Assembly (NCBI RefSeq): GCF_000340215.1
Contig: NW_006921538.1
Span: forward strand, 4,538,320 to 4,602,319
Length of the DNA: 64,000 bases
From: Pseudocercospora fijiensis CIRAD86
Taxonomy: Eukaryota > Ascomycota > Dothideomycetes > Mycosphaerellales > Mycosphaerellaceae
Reading direction: 5' to 3'
Shown here: in pieces, positions 25,179 to 37,011 of the stretch
How positions within the stretch are numbered: position 1 is the first letter of the stretch
Layout of the letters: every line of letters starts with the position of its first letter
Position numbers and translations under genes: made by a program
Notes under the pieces: generated by a model
What the model was told of the DNA's origin: nothing
What the model saw: the letters and a program-made list of their open reading frames with translations, nothing else
Database searches by the model: none

Positions 25179-27674
25179 TACGTAGCTATATTATCGCTAT
25201 ATTAACTCGGCAGTTAGGTAGGAGTAATAGTCTCTAATCTACTAACGATATTATTGCACTAGTATTCTTATTAAATTAATAACGCTATAGCGTCGCTACG
25301 CTCGCACGCTATAGTATAAGATGTCTACCGACGTTAGAAGTAGAGCATATAACTAAACAGTTATAGCTAGCATTTACCTATATCGGTAGACTATTTAAGT
25401 TAAATACGGATAGAGCGTAGTTAGTCGAGATCTAAAATATAAACTATCTGTCTACCGAACTACTATTACTCGATATATTCTACTCTCTCTATCCTTACCC
25501 TAACTGCCTCCTCGTCGCCTTTCGCCTACGTCGTATATTAACCTACCGACGACAATGTACTAATAGTATCGTCGCCCTTCGTCGGAGTATTTCTGCCCGC
25601 AGACTTGTTATCTCTACTACTATCTCTACGATCTGTTCCTTTAGTACCTCTATACTTAGCTACTCCTTATTTATTGTTCGCCCTTATATTACCTAGCCGG
25701 CCGACAAATCTTCCTCTACGCTCCTCCTCCCGCTTACCCCCTATTTATCGTAGCCTTCGCCTAGTCCGCCTATTCCTCCCCCGTTAACCTCTATTATGCC
25801 CTTACTTAATCTACCTATTACTCTCTCGTTAACTTCTATTATGCCCTTACCTACTATTATATTACTACCTACCGGTATACTATCTACCTAATCGCTAGGC
25901 CTATTAACCCGCGCCTACGTCGCTAACTTATCTAGTCGCTGTTCCCCTATTTCTATTCTATAATAGTATATTTCCTATACAAATAAAAACGCTATATATT
26001 CTACGTAATATAACTATTTCTCCTCCGCCGAGAAGCTCGCCTAGTTATACTATAGAAGTAGTAGCGGTCGCTCGTATAACTATCGTTATATTAATATTCT
26101 ATCGCAATACTCGGCTATATTACCGGTCGCTAGCGCCGGCTCGGTATAACTCGCTAACATTTAGTAGTCGGCTATCTCGGCAGTCTTACTCGTATTTGCG
26201 CGACGGCTAGCCGTAGAGAGAAGTTTCGGAATAGCGACGTACTCGAGTAGTTTAGTAGGCGAAATCGGATAAAGGTAGGATACGGACAACCTCTAGAACC
26301 GACGTCCTCTTATATCTTTCCTCGCTATATATATTAGACTACCTACCGTATCGCTACTTTGTCTATTATTATAGCCGATCCTACCTTACGTCCTCCTAGA
26401 ACTGTACGCAAACTCGATTAAATTTCACCGTACCGCTCGTGCCTACGCGTCCGCCTCTACTTATCGTATACTATTTCTTTTGTAATATACTGCTCGCCTA
26501 CGTACTCTCTCTAGTATACTCGAATAGCGCGGTTATACCGCACCGCATTTCGATCTAGGCGTCGTATTTAAAATCCGCGTATATAAGTTAGGTTTAATTC
26601 AATCTCTCCTCGTACGTCGTCGTATATTATCTATCGTAATCTCTTATATTCCCTCTAGCCCCTGCTATTACTTAGGGGTCGAGCGCTAATGCTATAGCTC
26701 TCTCGCCTCGCATTTATACGTACTATCGACGGCAGCAAATAAAGTGCTACTTACCCGGGTTATTTCTTACTACCGGTATCTGCTTTATACCTATTATCCT
26801 AGCGAGTGCGCTAATACCCCGACCGATCGACGTGCTAGCTTAGTTTCTATACTATCGCACTAACTATAGGCCTTCTCTAGTAGTTAGGTTAGATCTCGCT
26901 AGTAGAGGATATACTCGGTTAAGTCGGATTATACCCTATACAACTTAACGTAGGTATACTTGCTAGATAATCTACCGGTTTTTCCCTATCTCGCGATACC
27001 CGCATTGAAACACTAGAACCTATCGGTAAAGGAGTCGGCTAGATCGAGTATTATTAGATATAAGCTATTTATAGAGATCTTATACGTTAACCTGCTTATA
27101 TATATAGTATAGTCGATACTGCGCCGCAGTACCGCTAAACATCGCTAGCTACGTATAGGAGGTAAACGTATACAGTTACAGTGCTACCGGAATTTCTATA
27201 TCCAGCACTTCTATCGTACGAGACTTAGGCGTTATATAACCTAGGGCTAATCTACTAAACGACGATTAGATGCGAACCGGTTTGCTAGGCGGTAAACTAT
27301 ATTGTCTATATTACTTTTGCTAGCTAGCAAAATAGTTAGCACTCTCGTATTATAATTGCGGTTGTAGCAGATGCGTCTACTAGCTACAGGTCGCAGTATA
27401 GCAACGCTACTAAGGCTCGAACCCTAATTGCGCTATCTATTCCTAGATATAGCTCGACTATTATACCTCGCCGACTAGATTTTATCGTATATCGTCTATT
27501 AGGACGTCCGGTATGCTATCTATGCCGTTATCGCAGCCTTAGCTATCTTAGTCTAGTATATTCTTGCTTACCTAGTAGTCTACTATTATCTAATCCGGCT
27601 ATTATCGAGGCAATCCGACATATCCTTACGTTATAATACTAACGGACCCGTATGCGGACTTGTTAGGCTATATA
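25179..27674. other. RIP-degraded, possible gene remains
   Basis: Partly open frames exist on both strands (for example + strand 26280-27000 when TAG is read as Gln/Trp), but none shows a recognisable motif and they compete with each other. One TTTGCTAGCTAGCAAA palindrome lies at 27311-27343. The right edge is the target site of the LINE insertion. Confidence 0.35.
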
Positions 27675-27689
27675 CTAGTTTATATATAG
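27675..27689. repeat. LINE target-site duplication, left copy
   Basis: The 15-base sequence ctagtttatatatag is repeated exactly at 29440-29454, bracketing the LINE. Confidence 0.95.
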
Positions 27690-29439
27690 ATAGATAGATA
27701 GATATTTTATTTGCCTATTGTAGTGCCTTTCGGCCTATGCAGGTCTGTTTCTATATATTGTTTTAGGTAGGAAACTAACTTAGTTGGTAAAAACCTCCCT
27801 TCTGTCCTATTTACAAGTGTTAATCTTCCTCGTTTCCTTGTTTTCCTTCCTCTAGGGTGCACTAGTATTATAGTTATTACCCTCTAACTACCTTGCCTGC
27901 TACCTTGCCCTTCTTTCCCCCTCTTCTTCCCTCCTTCTTATCTACTCCTTAGTTTCCCTTACTAGTGCGAATTGTTGTACAAATCCCTGTTTAATAATCT
28001 ACTTTACTATCCTCTTTAGGTCTTCTTTGCTCTAGATTAGCTTGTCGTATTCCCTTTCTATTGCTTTTAGTCTCTAATTACTTCTGCCTTCTAACTACTA
28101 AGGGTAGACTAGTAGTATATGCTTAGGGTTCTAAGATTGGTAGCTATATTAGTACGCTCTGCTTTCAATTCCTAGGACGTTTCTTCTAAATAGGTAAGAC
28201 CTAAGTCTAATGTATTCAGATCTGATTTGGATAGCTAGGCTTGCCTCGGCCCTATTTAGGTCCTTATAGAGCTAGTAGTTGTATTAACCAAATTTAATTA
28301 GTGCCTTTAGGGTTCCTAGTCTGACTTATGTTTTGTTCTATTCCTACTCCTATAGGTATCTAGCAATTAACTCTGCTAGGCTTTGTTTCTCTCCCTTTAG
28401 CTTGTCTTCCTTTAGCCTTGTGTTTAGTCCCTAAAGCTCTTTCTCTAGCATTTCTCTTGTTAAGACTCTATATTGCTCTAGGTCTTTGACTTTCTAGGGA
28501 GTTATTTATAGTCTGTCTCGCCTCCTAGTCCTAATATACTAGGCTTTTATCTTGTCTAGTACCTTTTAGATAGTCTATTAGACTAGGTATTCTATTGTCT
28601 TTGCCGTATATTAGTATCTTAGTCCCTTAAAGTATTATTTAACTAGTAGGATCCCTGATTCCATTTCTACTACCCTTGTTAGTATAGTTTTATATGCTCC
28701 TAGGATTTTCTTTAGGCTTTAGGTTTGGGACCTACTAACTAGTTGCTTAATCCTCTTTAGTATTTTCTCCTAGGCTGTCTATATCTGTACTCTATATAGC
28801 ATTGCTAGCTTGACAATTGCTTTGTATATAACTTTAGCTTTCTCGAATGTAGCCCCCTATATAGAGGCTGTAAGTCTATTAATGGATTGTATATTGGCAT
28901 CTGCCCTCTGCTTTGCCTTCTTTACTTGTAGTCCCTAATTCAGTTTTAGATCTAGCTAGATCCCTAGTACCCTAAGCTCTACTAATAGTTAGGTTTTAAA
29001 GCCTTGGATAGTAATTGATTGCTTTATATTATAGGTTGATTTAGCCTTGCTAAAGTAGATAAGCTAGTACTTTTCTAGGGCGAATTTTGCTCTATGCCTC
29101 TTTACCTATTTTTTATACTCCTAGTGCTTCTCTTCTAGGATCTTATAGTTGGTTTCTATTGTCTTAGACTAGGCTAGGATGTTTGTGTTATCTATAAACC
29201 CTAATGCTAATATGTTTTTTAATTCTAGGAGTGGGAGTAGGTCTGCTATAAAGATAAGGAAGAGGATTAGGGAGAGTGTTAATCCTTAGGGGATTCCCTT
29301 TTTAGTTAGCATTAGGTCTAATTTGAATTTGCCTAGAATAAGCTGTGTCGATCTTTCCTACAGGAAGGACTAGATAAATTAGACTATCTAGTTTAGTGTA
29401 GCTTTCTGTTTAAGTATATATAGGAGTCTTTTATAGGAG
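27690..29439 (-). mobile_element. 5'-truncated LINE retrotransposon (Tad1/I-like)
   Basis: A non-LTR retrotransposon read on the minus strand. The right (5') end starts inside the reverse transcriptase: KKGIP-G at about 29284-29304 followed by LTLSLILFLIFIADLL, then the catalytic box FIDNTNI at 29179-29200 (family FxDDTxI; the second Asp is now Asn, a G to A change). Downstream is the thumb, then a C-terminal segment at about 28080-28160 with a Cys/His-like HILLV-P pattern usual at the end of fungal LINEs. The 3' end carries a short TATC repeat tail (27690-27705). A perfect 15-bp target-site duplication shows this is a complete but 5'-truncated insertion. Gln/Trp codons are partly stops. Mutation is strongly one-sided: TG persists on the + strand, CA is nearly gone. 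Confidence 0.92.
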
Positions 29440-29454
29440 CTAGTTTATATATAG
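29440..29454. repeat. LINE target-site duplication, right copy
   Basis: Exact 15-base match to 27675-27689. Confidence 0.95.
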
Positions 29455-30059
29455 TTATTATATACGTAACAAAATACTACGATTAACTCGGTTAGTATTC
29501 GGTTCTTAAAACTGTTAACTCGTAATATCGTAGAACAGATAGCGGTTAGTTCGTCTACCTAGGATATACGTCCGAAATTATAGTATATTTTCGAACGACT
29601 ACAATTCTCGAAAACTGATTTCTCCCCCGATCGATTAGACAACAACGCCCTAATCTAACGATATCTTTTATTATTTATCTACCCGAATATAAACCTACTA
29701 TAACCGAGACAGTCCGAGCAAATTAGTAACCTTACCGCCGCTAAGATTTACCCTAATTATTGCTAACCCTCGGGTCTAGCTTACTTACGTATTACGCTCC
29801 GTATACTAACGGCGTTTTCTAGGGCAGGTTTTACAGGTTACCTCCTCCTACTACCGCATATTATATAGTAAATTATTAATAGCATAATGCCAAACTGTTT
29901 TGCCGCCTAGCAAACTGCCGGGCTATTGTCTATTTTCCTAGCCGGCAAAACGGTTAGCACTCTTATATAGTCGCATTTACTATCCTATAGTTTAATAGGT
30001 TAGAGAAATACGAGGCGGTCTGCATTGCTTAACTACTACATCTACTTAGAGACGATAGC
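29455..30059. other. Continuation of sequence split by the LINE
   Basis: No gene recognised. It contains a TTTGCTAGC-type double palindrome at 29891-29960 (caaactgttttgccgcctag .. cctagccggcaaaacggttag). Removing the LINE and one target-site copy joins this to 27674. Confidence 0.45.
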
Positions 30060-31850
30060 ATATATACATCGAATGCATTACGTATAATATGCTTAGTGTA
30101 GGCTTATATATACTCGAGCCTATCGATATATTATAGTTGCCCTGCCTAGAATAGATCTATCGTCTCTAACATTTCCGAGATACCGCCCTACGTAGCCTCG
30201 AGCTATGCGGCTACTCCGATACGTATACTATCTCGTATTCTCTAGCCTTCCTCCTATACTATACTTACTATTCGATTAGCGTTAGATATCCCGTCTAATA
30301 ACAAAGGTATATACTCGTCGCGAATGTAGTCGATTAAATCTTTATCCCTAAACTCAAGTTCTAGGACCTCCTTTACCTCCTCTAATGCTTTATCGAGGTT
30401 AGCTATACTATATGCGTCTAGTAGCTTACGGTATGCCGCCTCTAGAACCGGAATTACCTTAACGGTAAGATCTACTAAATCCTATTATATAGGTAGCCCT
30501 ACTACTCGGCGTAGTAATCGGATACTATTTACTATTAATAAGTAGTCTAGGTACTATTTCGCCTAGTATAGGATCGCGTCGGGAAAGTACTCCTACTATA
30601 CGCTCTTAATTAATGTTGTCGTCGTCGTATAGAGTATTAATAGCGGATCGTCTAGATATATATCTAGTAGTATTAACTTTATATACTACGCGGCTAGACA
30701 ATACCTATTTATAGTCGGGCAGTCTATTCGTATTACCGCTATCGTAACCGCTATCCTATCGATAACAAAGCCTACTAGATATATACGGTGCCTACTACTG
30801 TCCGGTTTTACGAATGTGTTATCTACGATTAACGTCCTATCGCCCTCGGTATATAGCTCTAAAAGCTCGGAATAGGCGACGACTAGGTACTTAAACCCAT
30901 CCTTTACCGTGTCCGGCTGTATATAAAAGCCCGCGTATCTTAGTATATTTAGTTCTATACCCGCGGTCGAATAGTCCGGCCGTTTGATTTTCTTTATCTC
31001 CGGTAGCTACGAGACATCCTCGATAACCTTATCCGCTTGTTTTTTATTTAACCCTACGTACCGATATACTAACCTAGCTACTACTTTATACACTTCTATC
31101 GAACGACCCCGGGTATACATTATTATAAACTGCATCCTAATTCGCTAGTACGCCTCCCGCGCACTATACTACTCTAGGTCTACTCGGTCGCTCTCGCCGT
31201 AGTTGTAACGCGTATTAGATTAGTCTATTATCTACTTGCCCGTAATCTATTTGTATCTCCCCTCGGCCCCTATTATCTCTATAATCCCTCGCTATAGATA
31301 CGTATCTTCTCTATCTCTACCGTCGCCGTACCGGTACGTTATACGAGTTTGTTAACCTAATATATTAACATCGCATTTGCTTTTTACAATACTAAATCCC
31401 CTCCGCTTCGCCTATTTATATATAAACTATTCGGCCGCCTAGAATAACGGGAATTAATGCCCGTAGATCCGATCTAGTAGCCTATACGCCTCTATTAGAC
31501 GCTCGCATCGCGCCCTAGCATTATCTGTCCTACTATCCTTACCGCGAACTCGTACTAGAGCGCCGGGCAATCTTGCAATTATTAGATATCGCTAGATAGC
31601 GGCGCTCCTCTCGCGATATATCTCCCCTAATAACTTCTCTCGCCCTCTTACGCCTCCGCCTAAGCGCTAACGATCCTATTCGCGAACGGTATATTCGATA
31701 TCGAGTAGCGTAAAGTAGTCGTCGGTTACACTCCGTAATAGGAACTACGACAGACTTATTGTCGCTTCTAGCGCAACTGCCCGATTGTCGCGTATAACTA
31801 CTACGTAGTATAGACAATCTATACTACCGTATCTAATACTTACTCGGCTA
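30060..31850 (-). pseudogene. Unidentified protein, about 590 codons
   Basis: One minus-strand frame is continuous from about 31820 to 30060 with interruptions almost only at TAG codons, several of which sit where Gln would fit. The N-terminal part is Arg-rich (about 31700-31590 falls in a different frame, so a frameshift or intron is likely there). The middle contains a hydrophobic beta-like stretch RTLIVDNTFVKP, and the C-terminal 120 residues are predicted mostly helical and acidic (KALEEVKEVLELEF). No domain was recognised. Stops are much sparser than in its neighbours. It is transcribed away from the shared-leader gene at 32.3 kb. Confidence 0.55.
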
Positions 31851-32330
31851 AGGGGAAACTCTATCCCCTCCTATAAACGGAATCGGCCTCGCTATTAAAC
31901 TTAAAGACTAGTTATATCCCCTTCCCCTTCTATAGCGCGCAACTTATATCGTATCTATATATCTACGCTACTATCCGCTCTAATAGATACATCCTTACCT
32001 AAACTACCTATTATAGGAGATTACTACATCCTATACGTATATCTATCTCGCGCGTCTAATACTCGGTCGAAGACTCGACCCTCTCTCCTACCTTTATCCT
32101 ATCTCGCCCGTTTCTACGTAGTATATCTCCTATAGCTTATCGTATATATTAACTAACAATACGGCCGGTACTATTACGTACTATTGCGCCGACCGCCCTA
32201 TACCTACTAACGCGCCCTGTAATCTCGTAATTAATAATACTAACTATTATTCTACCTAGCAAAACGGCTAGCATTGCCTTAGGCACCCGCTACCGCGCCT
32301 ACGTAGCTCGATATCGCCTTTACGTCCGTC
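31851..32330. other. Divergent intergenic region
   Basis: No gene seen. A TTTGCTAGC-family half motif (attctacctagcaaaacggctag) sits near 32250-32272. Confidence 0.4.
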
Positions 32331-32515
32331 CTTTACTTAGGCTAAGTTTGACCGTATATTAGCGTGTTTCGGCGGACTTTACTTTACGGCATTAACTAAG
32401 GCGGCGAACGAAGCGTAGTCCCGACCTTACTATACAAATTAGCTACGTCGCCTAGGAGGACTCTTTTATACGTACATTAGTAGAGTAAACCGCTAGTCTA
32501 CCGGTCTTGCCCTAA
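32331..32515 (+). promoter_or_regulatory. Shared leader/promoter, copy 1
   Basis: One of four related sequences. Common blocks in order: cggactttac, ttaactaaggcggcgaacga, a TATA-like tatacaaattagct, acgtcgc, then ctcttttata and agtagagtaaaccg. The TATA-like block about 100-150 bases ahead of coding sequence suggests a core promoter. A TTTGCTAGC-type motif follows at about 32609. Confidence 0.7.
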
Positions 32516-32639
32516 GCGCTATTAACGTACTAATATAGGTCTCTTCTCGGCCGCTAACTCTCTCTACTTTATAATCTACTTCTACTACTAGCGACCTATA
32601 CTCGTTTGTCTATTCCTCTAGCCGGCAAACTAGTCTATA

Positions 32640-33250
32640 GCCCTATACGCACATCCTGCGCTACTGTACTATACTACGCTATAACTACCTACTAAGCTCC
32701 CTACTACGTCCGATTATCGCTATAGTAGACTATACCGATAGTGCCGCCGTCGCGCCCTTCGAGGCCGAACTCCGTCGTCTCTATATTAACAAAAACTGCT
32801 AGCTATTTTTCTACGCCTACTTAATTAATAAAGAGATCGAATACTGCCGCGGTCGAATATTAAGCTTCTCTTAGCTCGACCTCGACGGCTATTCCGAAAA
32901 GCTCCGCTAACTCCGACTACGTAAGCTCGCGATCTTCCTAGTTAGTATCGGCTATACTAGATTTTAAAGGGACTACACTCGGTATATTTAGAGATATTAG
33001 CCTCGTACACTAGCGATAGAGCCGTAGAAGTTAAGGTCGGAATCGTCTCTATATAGCTCCGCTACGATAATTGGCATTTATTTAGTTACTCTATATAGAA
33101 CTAGGCGTAGGGAAGCCTACGTACGCCTCTAGGTTACCTATTATACTATACTCTCGACGGCGGATTAATACGGACGTACGTAGCATTATAGACTATACCG
33201 TAGCTTATACTACTATAGTTCTATACTATCTAGCTCTCTATTACTCTTAT
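32640..33250 (+). pseudogene. Small unidentified gene after shared leader 1
   Basis: A + strand frame of about 200 codons, open apart from TAG codons, follows shared leader copy 1 and precedes copy 2. It is rich in Tyr, Leu and Arg and no domain is recognised. A pyrimidine-rich stretch follows at 33200-33300. Confidence 0.4.
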
Positions 33251-33494
33251 CCTTATATAATAATTTAATTTATATATCTGCTATCTTATCCTTTCCTATA
33301 CTATACGTACCGATATCTTCCGCAATCGTCGACTATTTTACCGGCTAGCAAAGTCTATCGTCCCTATAGCCGCTATAGTTGCCTTATATCCTATCTAGCT
33401 ATACGTGTCTACTATTGCCTCCGCCGATAGAACGGTCGACTATGCCTTAGGTATCTATTAGCTCGGTACGCTAGTCGTTACCCGACTTTATACC

Positions 33495-33684
33495 CTTTAC
33501 TTAGATTGAGTTTAATACTATACTAGCGTGTCTTAGTAGACTTTACCTCTCGGCCTTAACTAAAGCGGCGAACGAAGCGTAATCCCGACTTCGCTATATA
33601 AATTCGCTACGTCGCTTAGGACGACCTTTTCGTACGCGCCTTAGTAAAGTAAACCGCTAGTCTACCGGTCTTAGCCCGAGCGCC
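33495..33684 (+). promoter_or_regulatory. Shared leader/promoter, copy 2
   Basis: Closest to copy 1: both share gcggcgaacgaagcgta, a TATA-like block (here ctatataaatt), acgtcgc, and agtctaccggtctt at the end. It precedes the gene that was later split by the Gypsy insertion. Confidence 0.75.
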
Positions 33685-33837
33685 TATACCGCGCTAATTT
33701 ATATCTCCTTCTACTCCTCGACTTCTCTTCTACCTTACTACCTACTTCTACTACCGCCTACTCTACTCGCCTAGCAACTTTTCTACCTAGCAAATTAGTC
33801 TATAGTTATACTAATACTATATCCGTATATATACTAT

Positions 33838-34341
33838 AAACTATATACGTCGTCGCCTCCGATTACTACTATAGCAAAGGTCGCCGACGATAACACCGTA
33901 GATAGTACGCTAGGCCGATCCCGCGTAGATTAATAAGCCGTAGCTATCTTCTATAATCGCTACTACGAATACTTTAACATTGTACGCAATTACTTTATCG
34001 ACCTAGTCTAGTTTGTATCCTAGGCGAGCGCTCGCCTCTATTATACCGCTATATGCCGTAAGCTCGTTAGGACTGTATATAATATATTCCGTAGCATTTA
34101 TTTCTTATCTCGCCCCTACGTACGTCCTCCCTTCGATAGTGCCCTACTATAAGTTAGCTACGCTATAGACTACTTTGCCGGTCGGTAAACAGTTAGCGAT
34201 ATCTATTACCTTTGCTAGCTAGTAAAGCGGTCTGCAGTCGACGAAACTATATACTACCCGACTAACTAGCGTATAGTACTCGATTATTAGCGAATACGTA
34301 GGACTCTATCTAGCGGTACCCTAAAGTTACTATATCTATTC
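33838..34341 (+). pseudogene. Unidentified gene, 5' part, split by Gypsy
   Basis: A + strand frame (TAG read as Gln/Trp) follows shared leader 2. It contains a double TTTGCTAGC palindrome at 34168-34233, probably in an intron, and runs directly into the CTAT target site of the Gypsy composite. The frame appears to continue at 56345. No domain recognised. Confidence 0.5.
34168..34233. repeat. TTTGCTAGC-family double palindrome
   Basis: gactactttgccggtcggtaa and ctttgctagctagtaaagcg flank about 25 bases; same architecture as the copies inside introns at 58594-58718 and 60346-60477. Confidence 0.8.
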
Positions 34342-34345
34342 CTAT

Positions 34346-34624
34346 TAAAGGACGGAAACTAATACTACTACTACTACTTATAGCAATAGTATAGGCTACC
34401 GAGGGTAACATAACCTATAGCAATATAGGTAGCTATGTTTAGTAAGATAGGATAACGAGACTGTCGCTTAGGCTAATAACTAGAGCCCTGCAATATAGGC
34501 ATTATAGAAGTGTAACATAAACAATGTGCTATACGAGGTTGATAATCTATCTACTCTATAGAAGGAGGCCTCTTATATAGGCTTAAAACTAGCCTATAGG
34601 TGTAGGGCCGGTTACTAGCTAATA
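34346..34624 (-). repeat. LTR1 (3' LTR of the Gypsy element)
   Basis: 279 bases. Read on the minus strand it begins TATTAG (TG end mutated) and ends CCTTTA (CA end mutated). Nearly identical to LTR2 and LTR3, differing mostly by C/T or G/A. Adjacent to the polypurine tract. Confidence 0.93.
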
Positions 34625-34639
34625 TCCCTCCCTTTCTTC
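34625..34639 (-). promoter_or_regulatory. Polypurine tract
   Basis: On the minus strand this reads gaagaaagggaggga immediately before the LTR, the usual site for plus-strand priming in LTR retrotransposons; it fixes element orientation and the LTR edge. Confidence 0.85.
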
Positions 34640-34733
34640 GTATCTAACTAGATACGTTTTACATTATACGCGCTTAAAACAAACATGTATGCATCCTTAG
34701 CGCTCTTAGCTAAGGCTATTCTTAGAACTCCGT

Positions 34734-34757
34734 AATAACACCCCCGGGGTAGCATTA
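34734..34757. repeat. ORF-boundary semi-palindrome, copy 1
   Basis: aataacaccccc followed by ggggtagcatta. Lies just after the last ORF of the Gypsy element, close to LTR1. Four related copies lie at other ORF boundaries of the same composite. Confidence 0.8.
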
Positions 34758-34759
34758 AT

Positions 34760-36008
34760 CCTAGATACTATAATTATACAAAAACAACTTCCTAAGCAAC
34801 ACTATTTAGACTTACTATTGCTTTAACGCGCCGTAATCCTTACTAGCAATAACCTTATCTACTAGTCGGCTCTCGAAATCTCCTCCGTACGCGTTAAAGC
34901 TATTAGTACCGAAGTACTATCCCTTATAGAAAGCTTGATTAACGAGGAGGTTAATAGCCTTTTCCGTTATAGCTTTCTCCTAATCGTATAGATATTCCTT
35001 AAGTCCCTCGTTATTAAGCTAGAGGATCTATTTAACTTCGTTCTAAACAACGTAACTTAACTAAGGAATCCTACTAACTAGGGCGTCGGAGATGTAGCCG
35101 AGGCCTTCGACTAAGATAGCCGTAGGGAAAGCGAATAGTACGAAGAAGTTAGAGGTTAGGAGGGCGGTTAGATTGCGGTACGCTTTAGTAACCTAAGAGA
35201 CTGTTAAGTTCTCGTAGCCCTTAACCTTAGTACCGTTAATAACGCGAGAGTAGCCTAGGTTAATTAATATGCGGTTGCTCTTAGTCTTTAGATTACTATA
35301 TAGTAGGTATAGTATCTAAATAGAGACCTCGCACTCCTTTAGAGGATTAAGGATCTACTCCGCCTTGCGCCCCTTACTATTAGGCTAACTATCGAACATA
35401 TAGTCGAGGTCGTCGTCGGTAAGGTACTTATTAGTAAGCTTGCCGATCTTGCTTAGTAGGACTAGGCTACGAGCCTTAAGCTTCTTAACCTAGTTCGCAA
35501 AGACCTCGGGCTAATATATACCTTCGACAATAGTAGAGTAGCTAGTCTTATCCTTAGATATAAGGCAGACCTTAATGCATAGGTAACTAGCACCCTCGCT
35601 AGCTACGAGCTTAACTATATCTTGTCCGAGACGAGTAGACTCCTTAGAAGGACAGTTTTTATAAGTACCGCTAACCTTAAAGAACTTAGCAGGCTTAGGG
35701 ACAGAGATAAGCTCGTATACGTAATTAGGTCGAAGGGCGACAGCTAAGAGCTATAGGGCAGGGTGCTAGCGGACGATTTAGTTGCTTATACTATAAATTT
35801 AAAGGGTATTACGGCCTTCCTACTTAGCCTTAGGCATCGCACGTATATACTAAAGGTACATTTCAAACTCCTCCTATATTAGGTCGATAAGGAAAGGAAG
35901 ATATACTCTACGAGGCTCTTATAACTAACTAAAGACTTAAGGGAAGATAGCATTGCTAGTCTAGCGAAAGCGGTCGAAGGAGGTGCCTTAGCTAAGGATA
36001 CCGGTAAC
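34760..36008 (-). pseudogene. Unrecognised ORF of the Gypsy element, 3' part
   Basis: Minus-strand frame of about 415 codons, the second part of an ORF begun at 46392 and split by the hAT insertion. It occupies the place where RNase H and integrase are expected, but no HHCC finger or DDE pattern is visible. The middle is Lys-rich and helical-looking (KKLKARSLVLLSKIGK), followed by an acidic DDDLDYMF segment. I do not recognise the family; a captured foreign gene is possible. Confidence 0.55.
36001..36008. repeat. hAT target-site duplication, left
   Basis: ccggtaac, repeated at 45947-45954. Eight bases is the hallmark length for hAT transposons. Confidence 0.93.
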
Positions 36009-36153
36009 TAGACCCCGTAGTGGTTCGGTTTCCGAACTACTAAACGTATATAGTTTGGTTTCTTAGCGGCGAACTAGCTCCCTAGTTCCGGTTTGGTTTT
36101 TTCGAACTATATAGATTCCTAGTTTGAACTAGAGACTATATTGGTTTTACTAT

Positions 36154-36430
36154 AAGGACACTCTTATTCGACTGCCGGCTACGATTGCCGGCTATAATAG
36201 TAACTCTGTTACATTTACTACGCTCTTTTGCCGTTGCTAGGGCGTAGTTGCCGTTGCTAGGGCGTAGTTTTGCTACAAGGACACTCTTATTCGACTGCCG
36301 GCTACGATTGCCGGCTATAATAGTTACTAGGTTGTATTTACTACGCTTTATTACCGTTACTAGGGCGTGGTTGCCGTTGCTAGGGCGTAGTTGCCGTTAC
36401 TAGGGCGTAGTTGCTATTACCGGGGCGTAG
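36154..36430. repeat. hAT subterminal repeats
   Basis: A 123-bp unit starting aaggacactcttattcgac is present at 36154 and 36277, and each is followed by 20-bp tandem repeats of ttgccgttgctagggcgtag (two copies at about 36228-36267, four at about 36350-36430). Clustered short repeats near the ends are typical transposase-binding sites in hAT elements. Confidence 0.8.
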
Positions 36431-36904
36431 TTGCTATAGTTGCGAAAGCTTACCTATATAACGTTACGTAGGCGGCAACAATTAGGGCTTCGCGATATTC
36501 TTACACTTTTAACTTCTTCCTCTATACCTATACCGACAACAACTACTATACGCTACGCCCCCGCCCCTTTCCCTTATAATAGCAAGAGAGAAGCGCGCCG
36601 CGCGCTAAACAGAAGATAGAACTAAAGACCGCGAGTTTGTTTTACCTAAGCGTCTAACTAAAAAGCGTAAGACTAAAGAGGAGTACTCTACGAAGAAGAA
36701 TTCCGTACGAGACCGCGAGAGAAAGGACAAGATAGATAAGGATAAAAGAGCTAAGGATAAGAGAAGAAAGGCGCGGAATAAGGCATTCTATCGATAGCTA
36801 GCGCCTATAGAAAAAAGTGAAGGTTAGAATAAGAAGACAACCTAAGAGAAGGCTAAGAGGAGGAAAGAATTGCGGCCAGTTTTCGAGCGTAAAGTTCTAG
36901 CAGC

Positions 36905-37011
36905 GTAAGTCAATCTAGCTAGCGGCCGTAGCTAGCAGCTGTAGCCGGCAGCCGTAGCCGGCAGCTATAGCCGGTATATTTTTCTTTAATACGTTAACTA
37001 ATAGTATTCAG
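36905..37011 (+). other. Intron with AGCCGGCA repeats (cargo gene, 1)
   Basis: GTAAGT donor, GTTAACTAAT branch region and TATTCAG acceptor; joining keeps frame (..VLA-A-PIVA..). It holds four AGCCGG-type repeats of the form tagccggcagc. Confidence 0.85.

Noticed and set aside
18916..27674. Starship-type captain (DUF3435 tyrosine recombinase)
   Set aside because: A giant element was considered because of the multi-gene content, but no tyrosine recombinase motif was recognised.
31539..31817. Arg-rich minus-strand frame of 92 codons as an independent gene
   Set aside because: It overlaps the N-terminal end of the larger unidentified frame in another phase; more likely part of that gene (frameshift or intron) or a chance open frame.
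34760..36008. Gypsy integrase
   Set aside because: It is in the right place, but no HHCC zinc finger, DDE spacing or chromodomain could be found.
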